Below are positions 19,507-30,531 of a DNA stretch of 64,000 bases, one piece after another; position 1 is the stretch's first letter; each line of letters opens with the position of its first letter. Source of the DNA: Azorinus chamasolen (lineage: Eukaryota; Mollusca; Bivalvia; Cardiida; Solecurtidae); NCBI GenBank assembly GCA_963576725.1, contig OY755244.1, forward strand, positions 80,413,620 through 80,477,619. The letters run 5' to 3'. The translations under genes and the position numbers were made by a program. The notes below the pieces were generated by a model that was given only the letters and a program-made list of their open reading frames with translations, made no database searches and had not been told where the DNA came from.

Positions 19507-19946
19507 TATTGAATAAACTAAATGAATAAAACGTACATTGAAAGCAACGTAATAAAACCAATTACATCTACCAATCACAGTGTGAGTGAGATACGATTTA
19601 ATTCAGTATGCATCAGTTTTCCTTTTTCCAGCAAATGATGTTTTGTAATGACAGTTATTATCGAAGTGATCATCGAATGTGTACGTATATAGTATTATTT
19701 ATATACTGATGTTTCCGAAAACGTCACAGATAGCAAGACATCATTCATCCATAATGGAAAAAGGTCGCCCCTTCTTTCCTTCAAGTCGGAGTAAATAATG
19801 ATAACCGATGAGTACTAGATATCAACATTCAACTACAAGAGTTTGTTTTCAACGAAATGATGCAGCGGTTTAGCCCAGTCACGACAAAGCTGGACAAATC
19901 ATACTTTGTATACCATATTGCATTTATTTGTTACAAATTCTAGACA
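19507..19946. other. No recognised feature
   Basis: Nothing identified. Confidence 0.45.
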
Positions 19947-20152
19947 TTAACGCTTTTGCCAACATCTAATGTCGTCTGCAATATGTGTCGTCTGTTCCAA
20001 TCTTTATTTTATTTACTTTTCTTGCAAGAAACATAATCATAGTATCAAACAGTTTGGATCCAGATGAAATGCCGAGTTACTCGGCGTCTCATCTGGATCC
20101 AAACTGTTTGCATAGGTAAACACAGACGTGACATTGGCAGCTGTAGGGTTAA
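19947..20152. mobile_element. PB-B MITE
   Basis: TTAACGCTTTTGCCAAC at 19947 and GGCAGCTGTAGGGTTAA ending 20152. Hairpin 20046-20110 is nearly perfect; the usual A/A mismatch is resolved (CCAGATG facing CATCTGG). Confidence 0.9.
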
Positions 20153-20451
20153 GTGAATGTATTCTAAAACAAACCACGAATGCTAATGGAAACCATTTGA
20201 TGTATGAAACCGTAACACGCACATATGGATGTAATCTGCTATAGATCATTCTGTACAATTAGTTCGTTTTCAGTATACTATGACATCACTCAGTGAATAA
20301 TGTAAACCATTTTGGTGTCAAATGATATTCGTCTGAAAACATTGGTTTAACCCTTACCCAGTTGTGACAACAACCGTGTCTGCTCAATTTTGGATCTGGT
20401 GAAATTTTAGTTCCGATTAGAACTAACTTTAGAGAAATTACCGACCGAACA

Positions 20452-20936
20452 CAGGTGCGGATCCAGGATTTCAGATTAGGGGGGGGGGGGGGGGCGTAGA
20501 ACTTTTTTTTGAGTGGGGGGGGGGGGGGACGTAGATTTTTATGTTTGATGACATAAATAAATAGTGTGGTTGTAATACATGTTGAAAAAGAGCTTAATTG
20601 GGTGAGGGAAATAAAACACTCCTACTAAATCATTGTTTTATTGATTTTAGTAGATATAACGACCACTAATTTACATCAATTATTTTGTGTTAATGGTAGG
20701 TGGCTGCTTAAAGCAAAGTGAAAGTAAAACAGAACGCTCCTATGGGAGTGTTCTGTTTTACTTTCACCTTGCTTTAAGCAGCCACCTGCTCTAATTACCA
20801 ACTAATTAACACAATTTAGTGGTCGTTATAGAGAGGTTTTATTGTATATAGATCTAAAATATTACTAAAAAATTGTTTTGGCAATTTAGGGGGGGGGGGG
20901 GCGTACGCCTCCTCCGCCCCTCTAAATCCGCGCCTG
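20452..20936. mobile_element. hAT-like non-autonomous element, copy 1
   Basis: Ends CAGGTGCGGATCCAGGATTT and complement of CTAAATCCGCGCCTG; direct repeat GAACA at 20447-20451 and 20937-20941 is a 5-bp target duplication. It contains G-runs of 10 or more bases and a TM-B insertion. CAGG.GCGGAT ends suggest hAT-type transposons; assignment is tentative. Confidence 0.85.
20654..20846. mobile_element. TM-B MITE nested in hAT-like copy 1
   Basis: Left end worn (GATATAACGACCACTAATTT), right end GAGAGGTTTTATTG beside TA. Hairpin 20713-20772, centre GCTCCTATGGGAG. Confidence 0.8.
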
Positions 20937-21033
20937 GAACAACAAACACATTGGAGTCTAATGAGACCCCGAGTTACCTGGAGTCAACATGTTTGCAAAA
21001 ATGCGAGTCGGGTCGCTTATAACGAGATATGAC

Positions 21034-21232
21034 TAAACAGAGGTCTGGATGAGACGCTTAAAGTAAACTACTTTCAAGAATAACTCCTTTATTTCTCCAC
21101 CAAACCCTATCTTGTGACCACTCTTTAGAATCGTCTCGAAAAGACGATTCAAAAGAGTAGTAATAATATATGATTTCGTAGAGAAAATACCTTTTTGTAT
21201 TTGAGTACGCACCTTTATCTGTTGCTCTGGTT
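21034..21232. mobile_element. HP-A element, decayed
   Basis: TTTCTCCACCAAACCC, TCTTTAGAATCGTCTCG and GTACGCACCTTTATCTGTTG match HP-A; the right arm carries many changes. Confidence 0.65.
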
Positions 21233-21589
21233 ACACAATTTTATTCAAGGACTTGACTGAACTTGACAGCAGGCATGACAAATGTACAGGAAAATGATCT
21301 GGACCCGAGATTATACATGTACAATTTTCTGATTGAGGCTGAGTTAATCCTCAAGCTCAAAATCTGACCAATCTGATATACTCAGGGAGCCAGTAGTGCC
21401 TACCGTGCACCCCCCCCCCCCTAGACTTTTTTTCATGGGTACCAAAATGTTTTTACATCAAAATATTTACTATTAAAGCAGTGCCTCATATCTATGTTTG
21501 TAACAATTGATTTCATGATTCATCAAAAACAACCGAGATCTAGCTGAGTATTATAGTTGGATGTCAAATTTTCAAAATTTGTGAAAGGA

Positions 21590-23060
21590 TCGGTTACCAT
21601 GGAAACCGTTACAATCTTACTTACAGTCCATTGTTTGGGTATCAATTAAGATGATTAGCTTTCTGAGTATTTTTTCATCATTTTAAACCACATTTGAAGT
21701 TGTTTTCTGATAATGGTAGGATAAAAATTGAGAGGTTTACGTTATTTCTGTATTTTTTTGCTATTTTTTAATTATTCTCATTAATATTCATGTGTATGCA
21801 AATAAGGTAATTCCTAATTAAAGCTTTTAAACCAAAGCACACTGTCTTTGCTTTAATTCGGTACCAGTTTTATACAGTTAGCACAAATGCATCCTGTGAT
21901 ATGGAAGATTTTTGCAGGCAGGTGTCGACTAACAAAACTGTGTGAACACAGTGAAATGAATTGTTACTATGGAAACAGTTAAAAAGTTACTTAGAGTTAA
22001 ATTTTTGGTCCTCAGATTTGATATTTTGTTTTCTGAGGATTTTGTCATCAGGTTAAACTGCATTTGAAATTGTTTTCAGATATTTGTAGGATAAAAAGTG
22101 AATAGTTTACATTATTTACGTTATTTCTATATTGTTTTTACTATTTTTGATGTTCTCATTAATATTCATGAGTATGTAAATAAGGCAATTTAAAAAAAAA
22201 CTGGAAATAAAAGCACTTTGTCCTACCTCCAATTTGGTACCAGTTTTATAGGTTTTGGACAAAACCTGGTTGTGATATCGACAATTTTGCAGGTACGGAC
22301 CATCATTACGAAAACTAGGGTGTTGCCATGGAAACGGTGAAAATGGTGCTTAAAATTAATGCTATGGTCCTCAAATTGGATATTTTGTTTCCTGGGGGTT
22401 TCGTCATCATGTTAAACTGCATTTTAAGTTATTTTCTGATATTTGTAGGATAAAAAAATTAAAGTTTTACGTTATTTATATACTTTTTTTACTATTTTTA
22501 ATGTTCTCATTAATATTTATGAGTATGTAAATAAGATAATTTAAAAAAAAAAACTGGAAATAAAAGCACTTTGTCCTACCTCCAATTTGGTACCAGTTTT
22601 ATAGGTTTTGGACAAAAACTGGTTGTGATATCGACAATTTTGCAGGTACGTACCATCATTACGAAAACTAGGGTGTTGCCATTGAAACGGTGAAAATGGT
22701 GCTTAAAATTAATGCTATGGTCCTCAAATTGGATATTTTGTTTCCTGGGGGTTTCGTCATCATGTTAAACTGCATTTTAAGTTATTTTCTGATATTTGTA
22801 GGATAAAAAAATTAAAGTTTTACGTTATTTATATACTTTTTTTACTATTTGTAATGTTCTCATTAATATTCATGAGTATGCAAATAAGGTAATTTAAAAA
22901 AAACAATTGGAAAGAAAAGCACAATGTCTTATCTTCCATTTGGCACCAATTTTATAGTTTTAGGACAAAAACTGGCTGTGATATGGGCGAATTTGTAGGT
23001 ATGGGTCATCATTACGAAAACTGGGGGTTGCCATGGAAACGGTTAAAATACACATAGCCT
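21590..23060. repeat. Tandem array, unit about 352-370 bp
   Basis: Words GTTGCCATGGAAAC, CTCATTAATATTCATGAGTA, GGTACCAGTTTTATA and TTAAACTGCATTT recur in order. Unit starts near 21593, 21963, 22322, 22675 and 23027. Units 3 and 4 are almost identical, so that duplication is recent. Confidence 0.9.
21593..23040. promoter_or_regulatory. Five X-box-like (RFX-type) motifs
   Basis: GTTACCATGGAAAC (21593), GTTACTATGGAAAC (21963), GTTGCCATGGAAAC (22322, 23027) and GTTGCCATTGAAAC (22675). They resemble the palindromic RFX-factor site GTTGCCATGGCAAC. Occurrence once per array unit is seen; binding is inference. Confidence 0.5.
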
Positions 23061-23260
23061 AAAAGAATTTAAGTTTGAGTACATTCGCGATTCTGATTCA
23101 GGACACTTTTCTGAACATTTTGGTACCCATGAAAAAAAGTCTAGGGGGGGGGGGGGTGCACGGTAGGCACTACTGGCTCCCTGAGTAATACTTCAGAATG
23201 AACATAGACACAGGCTTAGAGGTTTCATAACTGCTAAGGATGCATGTCATATTTCTCAAG

Positions 23261-23445
23261 TTCACTCTTTCGCTGCCAAATATTGTCATCTGCATAATTG
23301 GTCGTTCGCTACATTTTTGGTTGTTTAGTTGTCTCCCCTTTTCTTAAACACACACATCACCACCATAATAAACAGTTTGGATTTCTAAGCTAATCGACCC
23401 AAAATGTTTGCATCGGTAATTACAGATGTGACATGGGAGTGGGGG
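23261..23445. mobile_element. PB-B remnant
   Basis: TTCACTCTTTCGCTGCCAA, GTCATCTGCATAATTG, AAACAGTTTGGATTTC and ATGTTTGCATCGGTAATTAC follow the PB-B order with a degenerate hairpin. Confidence 0.6.
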
Positions 23446-23511
23446 AAAAGTTTGCCGATTCTTGTGATGAACGATTTGAACGTAGCACACATTCTACATT
23501 AGCAATAATAT

Positions 23512-24144
23512 ATGGATGCAATTTATTTGTGTTCATACCTCGGAGTGATCATCAATGGTGAAGGTTCAAAAGCAGAAATACCATCCAGAGCGGCACAAAC
23601 ATCAGCTGCTCTAGCAAAACTCAAACCGTTCAGGAGAGACAAAAACATCTCAATAGAATATAAAATTCGACAAATGCGCGCACTTGTCCTCTCAATCTTC
23701 TTGTATGCTTGTGAAACAAGGACACTAACGGCTGAATTAAAAAAGAAAACTCATGACCACAGAAATGAGATGCTATCGTAACATCTTGGGCATCTTATAT
23801 CTAGACCATATCACAAATGAAAACATAAGAGACAGAATCAAATATACGTAAAAGATTACGAAGACCTCCTATCAACAGTTAAAATGCGTAAACTACAATG
23901 GTATGGCCACATCACAAGATCGCATGGACTCTCAAAGATCATCCTCCAAGGTACAATCGAGGAAGGGAGACGTAGCGAACGACAAAAGAAAAAATGGGTC
24001 GACAACATCGAGGAATCGACAGGCAAAAGATTTACAGAGACGCAAAACCTGTCACACAACAGACAAAAGTGGAAGAGGCTGATGAGAAAGTCATTCCTGT
24101 GGTGGCCCCCACGACTCTGTCAAGAGTCAAGGGAGTCCAGATGA
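23512..24144 (+). pseudogene. Non-LTR retrotransposon reverse transcriptase, C-terminal fragment
   Basis: Three reading frames together give the end of a LINE-type ORF2: SYLGVIINGEG, then KIRQMRALVLSIFLYACET (the LYA.ET(W)TL motif), then after a frameshift near 23745 EMRCYRNILGILYLDHITNE, then after a stop and second shift near 23849 LLSTVKMRKLQWYGHITRS, ILQGTIEEGRR and KKWVDNIEE. This order (YLG, TLT, MRCYR.ILGI, WYGH.TR, ILQG, GRR..RQKK.W.DNI) is that of the thumb and C-terminal region of RTE/CR1-group elements. The polymerase palm is absent: a 5'-truncated, dead copy. The TGA at 24142 is probably the ancestral stop. No poly-A or 3' microsatellite is visible. Clade is not resolved. Confidence 0.85.
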
Positions 24145-24345
24145 CCAATTGACATACACAGAACCAGTACGTCAAATTTCACATAGTTATCCATTTCAGA
24201 CTCTATATATGATATGCAATCAGCTTTCAGAACAGCTTGAATCCTGAAAATACCCTTAGTTACTCTTCGTTTCTACTGGATCAAGTATTCAAACTATAAG
24301 ATAATAACCAATTCAATCATATCTTACTAAATGTTACAATCTGCA

Positions 24346-24572
24346 TTAACTCATTCTCTTCTAGGCTATTTTAGACCCAACCTTTTTGAATTAATCTACC
24401 GAAAAGGAGCATTAATTGTAGAAAAGGGTTTTTTAGAATTGTGTTGTATTGAAACTATTGTGATAAATAGAGCATTTGCTCCTATGGAGCAAATGCTCTA
24501 TTTATCACAATGGTTTAACAATGTGAATTTTATAGAAGCGCAAAAATGCGTCACTAGGAGGTAATGTGTTAA
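24346..24572. mobile_element. PB-C MITE
   Basis: TTAACTCATTCTCTTCTAGG at 24346 and GGAGGTAATGTGTTAA ending 24572; inverted relative to 9415. Hairpin about 24450-24515, centre GCTCCTATGGAGC. Confidence 0.85.
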
Positions 24573-25254
24573 ACACATTCCGCTAGAAGTACATCTATGC
24601 ATATCGACATATTTTCATTTCCAGTTTATGCTTATATACTTACTATAATTATTGTAAATAAAAAAATCCACAGAGACACGCCACTTACGTTTTAGGAAAG
24701 AAACTGAGCAAACTCCACTTCGAAACTTAAAGCTGACGGTATTGTTTGCAGACAAAAATATTTGGCACCAAAAGAGTTAAATCTTAATTCGGTCTTTGTA
24801 TATATATTTATGAAATGTGTGTTTCTTATTCATTTAACTCTGTTAGGGAAATCCCCAAAGTAATTGGTAACATTTAAACTTGAATATGTACTTAAGGCAT
24901 CTGTGATACTGATGCAGACATATTTTACATATTTAAGGCAAGCGGTGTGATTAATTTTAACTAAGCAAACACTTTGCGCATCAGATATTACTTTAAAGCA
25001 ATAAATTGCCCAGACTGTTTTCTTGTCTAAACAATGTCCGCATAAAATACAATCTTTTACAAGAGACTGATTGAACCCTGATAAGAAACCTTATTCGAGA
25101 CGAACAAACATTCAGTGAAATATCAAAATGAGAGAACCATGCGGGGTGCTAAAGCTCGTCTCAATATTTTTTAATGGGCACACCTTATTAACATGATAGA
25201 GTGACGACCCCTTGCCAGAATGTAGCCGTTATAATTGCAAAGAAGTATCTGAAG
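24573..25254. other. Mostly unassigned; PB-B right end at 24725-24780
   Basis: GTTTGCAGACAAAAATATTT then GGCACCAAAAGAGTTAA resembles a detached PB-B end. Nothing else identified. Confidence 0.4.
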
Positions 25255-25504
25255 TTATCCCTTTCCCTCATATTAACGCATTTTCACGCATTTGCAAACA
25301 GAGTAGACCCAGATCAGATGGCTCCTATGGGAGCCATCTGATCAGGGTCTGCTCTGTTTGCTGATGGAATTTGATGGATCTGTTTCTTTAGTTTCTAAAA
25401 TGACTGCAATGTTCCACCTTCCATATTTCATGATACCTATTTTGCCCATGAATATTCAGTAGGTATTGGAATTTTGACTAAATATAGAACAGGGAAAGGG
25501 TTAA
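25255..25504. mobile_element. PB-A MITE
   Basis: TTATCCCTTTCCCTCATATT at 25255 and CAGGGAAAGGGTTAA ending 25504, 250 bp. Hairpin 25294-25361 has core GATGGCTCCTATGGGAGCCA: relative to 4297-4364 both arms changed together (CGG/CCG to TGG/CCA). Confidence 0.9.
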
Positions 25505-25704
25505 ACTTTGATAGCAATACCAGCACAGTTATCAAAGCAGTTACAAATATTCAACAATTTGTTTTTTGCACTAGTACAACGATGTCCATGACAACGAAGC
25601 GACCAAACTAAAAATCATTGAAAAGGCGACATCGCGAAGAACACCATACAACAAGCCACGAAGTTGATGACTAGTGACTGGACAGAATAATACAGGACAA
25701 TAGA

Positions 25705-25954
25705 TTAACCCTTTACTTTGTGATTACTCATGTAAGAAGTTAAACATCATGAATATCAGTAAGATTATTTTTTGAAACGGCATACGGACATTTTGATTTA
25801 GGCAGAAGCTTGAATTACATCTACATTTGTATATTATACTACAAATAAACGGAGCAGACCAACCATCATGATTAGACGGATATTCTAGGAACCAGTTGAT
25901 CTGGATATACTCTGTTTGCAAAGGCATAGAAAGGCGTATTTATGGAGTAATTAA
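25705..25954. mobile_element. PB-A MITE, decayed core
   Basis: TTAACCCTTTACTTTGTG at 25705 and TTATGGAGTAATTAATTAA ending 25954. Outer hairpin arms CGGAGCAGACC and TCTGGATATACTCTG remain, centre disrupted. Confidence 0.75.
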
Positions 25955-25991
25955 TTAAAATAATACAGAACAACAGATTAAGATACAGATA

Positions 25992-26179
25992 TACAGTAAA
26001 ATCTTTCTAAACCGGAATTTTAGTAGTGAAGAATTTAGGTACTTTTAGGGACGTAGGCTGCTTGATACAGCGTGAAAGTCCTACAGGAGCTTCCTCTACG
26101 TTTGCATCAAGCTTCATCCTGTCTCCAAGACCGATCTTTATACTAAATTGAATGTCCTATTTAGAGGGGTTTTATTGTA
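25992..26179. mobile_element. TM-E MITE
   Basis: CAGTAAAATCTTTCTAAACC at 25994 and AGAGGGGTTTTATTG ending 26177, TA both sides. Hairpin GGCTGCTTGATACAGCGTG / CATCAAGCTTCATCCTGT with core CCTACAGGAG. Related copies at 43465 and 45918. Confidence 0.65.
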
Positions 26180-26215
26180 TACAGATAGAACCTTTCTAAA
26201 GATTTAGATAAATTT

Positions 26216-26468
26216 AACCATTTTCTTCATTTAAACGCATTTTTCACGCAATTGCAAACAAAGGAGACCCAGATCAGATGGCTCCTAGAGCAGTCGTCCG
26301 ATCAGGGTCTGCACTGTCTGCGAATGGAAAATGAAAGATCTTATTCTTTCGTTCCTAAATATCTACAATGTTACACCTTCAATAGTTCATTATTATATAG
26401 CTATTTTATATATTCAGTAGGTATTGAAATTTGGAATAAATATACATGCAGAACAGGGAAAACTTTTA
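26216..26468. mobile_element. PB-A MITE, right end decayed
   Basis: TTAACCATTTTCTTCATTT at 26216; right end AACAGGGAAAACTTTTA without TTAA. Hairpin 26255-26322 with several unpaired changes. Confidence 0.75.
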
Positions 26469-26496
26469 TCCCGCAATCCACAACCTGACTTGCATT

Positions 26497-26563
26497 TGCA
26501 AACAGCTTGGATCCAGATGTGACGCCGAGTATTTCGGTGTCTCAGTAGGATCCAATCTGTTTG
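26497..26563. mobile_element. PB-B hairpin remnant
   Basis: GCAAACAGCTTGGATCCAGA against AGGATCCAATCTGTTTG, centre GCCGAGTATTTCGGTG. Confidence 0.7.
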
Positions 26564-26624
26564 ACACTCGATCAATAAGTTTTCAAAAGCTTAATCGAAT
26601 CGGATGTAGTCCATAATGGACATT

Positions 26625-26680
26625 TCGAGGGTTTGGTGCACTATTCTAACTCCTTCACAAAGTTGTGCACCAAGCCCTCG
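26625..26680. mobile_element. HP-B hairpin, core deleted
   Basis: CGAGGGTTTGGTGCACTATT with GTGCACCAAGCCCTCG; the TTCACTTTAGTGAA centre seen at 10411-10494 is mostly gone. Confidence 0.65.
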
Positions 26681-26715
26681 ATTTGCAGAAGTGTAATGTT
26701 AGAACTGGTTTATAA

Positions 26716-26927
26716 TTAAAGTAGAACCCCTCCAATGCGACCACTTAATGAATAAACATGACTGTCTTTATAAGCAGGTGGTTGCTTAATGCAGGGCAAA
26801 CGTAATGCAGAAAGCTCCTTGAGGAGCTTTCTGCATTACTTTTTGTCCTGCATTAAGCTACCACCTGCCATATAGCACCCGGAATTATACCTCTTTTAGG
26901 TGGTCGCATTAGCGGGGTTTTACTGTA
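26716..26927. mobile_element. TM-C MITE
   Basis: Left end worn to AAGTAGAACCCCTCCAATGC, right GGGGTTTTACTG ending 26925 before TA. Intact GACCACTTAATGAATAAACA gives the empty site for the nested insertion at 16307. Hairpin 26777-26869 has the T/T form of the family mismatch. Confidence 0.85.
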
Positions 26928-27061
26928 TTATTTATGCTCACATGATAGGTTGGATGTTTAACGTCTGTAATTTGCTATCTATGATTAATGGAGAGGGTGT
27001 TAGAGAGTACAGAGGAACTCTGCTTGGGATATCTGATCCTTCACTGATGTACGGTGACGTT

Positions 27062-27290
27062 TTAAACCTTTCCTCCATAGGCTATTTCTAGACACAACCT
27101 CTTTGAATGAATCTATCGAAAAGGAGCATTTACTAGAGAAAAGGAAAATGCTATAATTGTGTAGTATAGAAGCCATTGTGATAAATAGAGCATTTGCTCC
27201 TACGGAGCAAATGCTCTATTTATCTCAATGGTTTCGAGAGGTGACTATTACAGAGGCGTAGAAAGGCGTATTTATGGAGGAAGGGGTTAA
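27062..27290. mobile_element. PB-C MITE
   Basis: TTAAACCTTTCCTCCATAGG at 27062 and GGAGGAAGGGGTTAA ending 27290, 229 bp. Hairpin 27170-27233, centre GCTCCTACGGAGC. Confidence 0.9.
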
Positions 27291-27319
27291 ACCTTAACTA
27301 TACTGACTACCTTTATATA

Positions 27320-27528
27320 TACAGAAAACCCCCGCTAATGCGACCACTTAAAAGAGGTATAATTCTGGGTGCTTGATGCAGGTGATAGCTTAATGCAGGA
27401 CAAAAGTAATGCAGAAAGGTCCTAGAGGAGCTTTCTGCATTACTTTTGTCCTGCATTAAGCAACCACCTGCTTATAAAGACACCCATGTTTATTCATCAA
27501 GTGGTCGCATTAGAGGGGTTTTACTGTA
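27320..27528. mobile_element. TM-C MITE
   Basis: CAGAAAACCCCCGCTAATGC at 27322 and GGGGTTTTACTG ending 27526, TA both sides, 205 bp. Hairpin centre GGTCCTAGAGGAGC. Confidence 0.9.
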
Positions 27529-27886
27529 GTGTTAAGCTAGACAGCAACTAGTACTATTTGTAAGTCTTTGGTATGACCAGACATGATCGAACCCGCGACG
27601 TCCCGATCCAAAACACAAACATTTTACTGATTGGGTTAACCGATCAAAACTAATTAGTAAATGAAACAAATATTCACAAATATACATAATTAATGTTCGC
27701 TTTTTGAGTGTCTTTATGAATGGCTTTGTTGCAGGATTGATGAAAGATGTTTTAATTGCGGTGTATGCTCGTATTAAACACGTGTTTTTATGATTGGTTT
27801 TATTTTTATCAGAATTACAAAATTTGTATCAAGGAACTACTTGGTAAATTGATAATGAGATGATTCTTAACTTGTTAAGCGATTGC

Positions 27887-27950
27887 AAAGAGAGAAGACC
27901 CGGGTAAGTCGGCCCCTGTAGAAGCTGCCTGATCAGGGTTTGCCTTGAGT
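27887..27950. mobile_element. PB-A hairpin remnant
   Basis: GCAAAGAGAGAAGACCCGGG facing CTGATCAGGGTTTGCC around CCCCTGTAGAAGC. Confidence 0.5.
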
Positions 27951-28003
27951 GGTTTTTGAAATTATATAGATGCCATTCTAAAGTGTCTGCGTTGGCCACT
28001 GTT

Positions 28004-29130
28004 GCAACGCAAAATGTAATAATGACGCAAAATGTAATAATTATTACAAAATGCGTTGATTTATTACACTATGCTGAAAAACCTGTTAACGCAAAGTGTA
28101 ATAACGACGCAAAATGTAATACACTTTAAAACGGGTATGATTTATTCCATACTCAACTATATTAGCGACTTTCAAAGAGAAGTGCATATACAAGTAAAAT
28201 ATACCTCTTCTGGCAACAGGGGACTGGGGAATATGGAGGTGGGGGTCGAGTGAAAAATCGAAAAATTCATTTTATAGACAAGCAAATATCAACATACACC
28301 AGATGAAGAGTAGATGTTGCTAAAGTTAATATTTTACGTAGTCTAAAGAGGTTCGATATCATGAAGAACATGATTACAATTTGCGTTATTACATTTTGCA
28401 ACGATAGGCTTAGGCGCACCAATGCAAAATTTAATAACGCCGCAAAATTTAAAAAACTATGAGATGGGCATGATTCATACCGTAGCAACGTTAAGTGTCG
28501 CACCGACGCTAAATGTCACACTTGACGTTATCTGTCGCAAGGTTGACGCTAAATGTCGGAACCAATGGTACTGTGCTATATGTCACAGCATCAACGCTAA
28601 ATGTCGCATTCCTTTATAAGCACTCTTTTATACAGGGTGTCCCAAAAAACGGAACCCTGGATCAAATGTGTATTTTAACCAATGTAACCGGACACATTAA
28701 AATATAAATATTTACTGTTGTAGATAAGTCATTTGTGCATATGTCTGCCAAATTTCTCATAAAGATATGCATTGGTTTTAAAGAGGTTTTTAATGAATGC
28801 ACCTAAAATCTGTTTTAACATGATATTCGTACATTGCATAGTCCATGCCTATATCATGTTGAAAACGGAGTTTTGGGTGCTTTTATTTAAATGCTGATAT
28901 CTCCCGACTTTTCCCCTCTCCCTTTCCCTGTCCCTTGTTGTATATCAATTTCTCGAATCAATGTCGCGTATATAGTCGAGTATGGAATGAGCCAGACCCG
29001 TTTCAAAGTTTATTACATTTTGCGTCGTTATTACATTTTGCGTTAACATGGTTTTTCCAGCATAATGTGCTAAATCAACGCATTTTATAATAATTATTAG
29101 ATTTTGCGTCGTTATTACATTTTGCGTTGC
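28004..29130. mobile_element. Inverted-repeat element built from ACGCAAAATGTAATAA units
   Basis: Left arm 28004-28165 and right arm about 28972-29130 are inverse copies starting GCAACGCAAAATGTAATAA. Each holds several direct and inverted copies of CGCAAAATGTAATAA. The interior (28405-28620) has diverged words CGCAAAATTTAATAAC and GACGCTAAATGTCGCA. No clear target duplication and no coding sequence. Confidence 0.7.
28630..28665. mobile_element. Possible transposon end
   Basis: TACAGGGTGTCCCAAAAAAC resembles a terminal repeat used by several DNA transposon families (GGGTGTCCCAAAA). No matching opposite end found inside the window. Confidence 0.35.
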
Positions 29131-29313
29131 TTTTAAGCATGGCTATAGAGTCATTAGTTCAACGTGAATATTCATTAGGCAATGGGTTAAATGGTTCGAC
29201 CCTTATCTAGAATCATGTTCAAATCCAGTCCACGGTCAATATGACTTTTAACACTTTATCCTGTCACGTGCCTATTTTCCTGACGGATAACAAGGTGCCT
29301 GATAAACTTTTTG

Positions 29314-29370
29314 TTATTATGTCAGTAGGTCACATGACCGATGTTAATATGTCAGTTGGTCACATGACCT
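29314..29370. repeat. Direct repeat with GGTCACATGACC
   Basis: TATGTCAGTAGGTCACATGACC-like text occurs at about 29318-29339 and 29348-29369; each has the 12 bp palindrome GGTCACATGACC, an E-box-type word. Confidence 0.6.
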
Positions 29371-29447
29371 GTAACCGAAACTACTTTTTTTAAAAAAAAG
29401 TTTTTTACCGAGACGCTTATTTCGTGAATACACAAATTTACGTCTAC

Positions 29448-29600
29448 CTAGTAGATCTAGATCTAGATCTACTGAATAAAAACAGTTTAACAAAGATTGA
29501 TTTCAATCGATACCAGTTAAACTAAATAATTCTTTCACTTCCTTCTCTCAAACTTATATTCTTAGACCTAGTAGATCTAGATCTAGACTAGATCTAGTTG
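29448..29600. repeat. AGATCT/TCTAGA low-complexity pair
   Basis: CTAGTAGATCTAGATCTAGA at about 29448 and again at 29568, separated by unassigned AT-rich text. Confidence 0.6.
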
Positions 29601-30309
29601 TCTGTCGCGAAATTACCGTGTTTAGATAAATCCACATCAAGAATCATAAATCGTCTAGATCCTGTATTCTATAGTCAGTTCTATTTTAATTCTGTCGGCG
29701 TCTATCTCAACCGAGTACGGTGGCACTGAAGTGACATATGCAATATTTTTTTTTTAAGTTTGTTTCCCCGAGATAAAAAAAATTATTATCTCGAGAAAAC
29801 GAAAAAAGTTCGTTTTCATGAGATAATTTTTTTTATTATCTCAAGAAAACGAAGGAGTTCGTTTTTACGAGATAATTTTTTTTATTATCTCGAGAAAACG
29901 AAATAGAATCTAGTTCGTTTTTGCGAGATAATTTTTTTTATTATCTCGAGAAAACGAAACAAAGTTCGTTTTCCTGAGATAATTTTTTAAGTCGTGCGCA
30001 CGACTTAATAAGCCAATCAGAACCCTCCATCAGAGTCAACAGTTTTCGCAAGTATTTGAGGCCTATATGAGAACATGGCCGAGACAAGGGATGAACTTAT
30101 ATGACGTCATAATTGCGTATAACGTTACCGTGACGTATCACACATCACTATGACGCGTAGTAGTAGTAGTATGACGTTGAGTAGTTCTAAATAAGGCTTG
30201 TAATTGGTTTACTGTACAAAAGCAGTGAATCAGATTGGTTAGATATGAGACCAAAGTACATGTAGGCCTATACAATTTTCAATAGACGCAAATGTTAGTC
30301 GCGTTGATA

Positions 30310-30430
30310 CGCTAACCATTTCCTCCATAAATATTTAAGAGAGTTTCTACCCTTATGAATGCATGTAAATCTATATAACTAGATCTACCTAAAATTAAGT
30401 TTTAATAGAAACTATGAAGGAAAGGGTTAA
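30310..30430. mobile_element. Small PB element without core, nested
   Basis: CTAACCATTTCCTCCATAAA at 30309 and GAAGGAAAGGGTTAA ending 30430, with AGTTTCTA/TAGAAACT subterminal inverted words and no GCTCC hairpin. Confidence 0.55.
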
Positions 30431-30531
30431 ATTGTTTATGGATAGCGTCCATCCGTTTCCCATATGTCGAATACATCTTCCCGGCTTTCAACAGGTTTAT
30501 ACACAACTGCGATTCTTCATATTAACCCATG

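Larger units (their letters stand above)
20347..21000. mobile_element. Decayed PB-B copy split by the 5-bp-TSD element
   Basis: TTAACCCTTACCCAG at 20348 and, beyond the insertion, CATTGGAGTCTAATGAGACC with ACCTGGAGTCAACATGTTTG form a weak PB-B hairpin (20948-20996). Confidence 0.4.
21381..23185. mobile_element. TA-flanked element with internal tandem array
   Basis: About 70 bp terminal inverted repeats beginning CTCAGGGAGCCAGTAGTGCC, each with an 11-14 base C/G run and GGTACC, flanked by TA at 21379 and 23186. No coding sequence inside. The interior is a four-unit tandem array. The TA duplication fits the Tc1/mariner group among others; the family is not identified. Confidence 0.85.
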
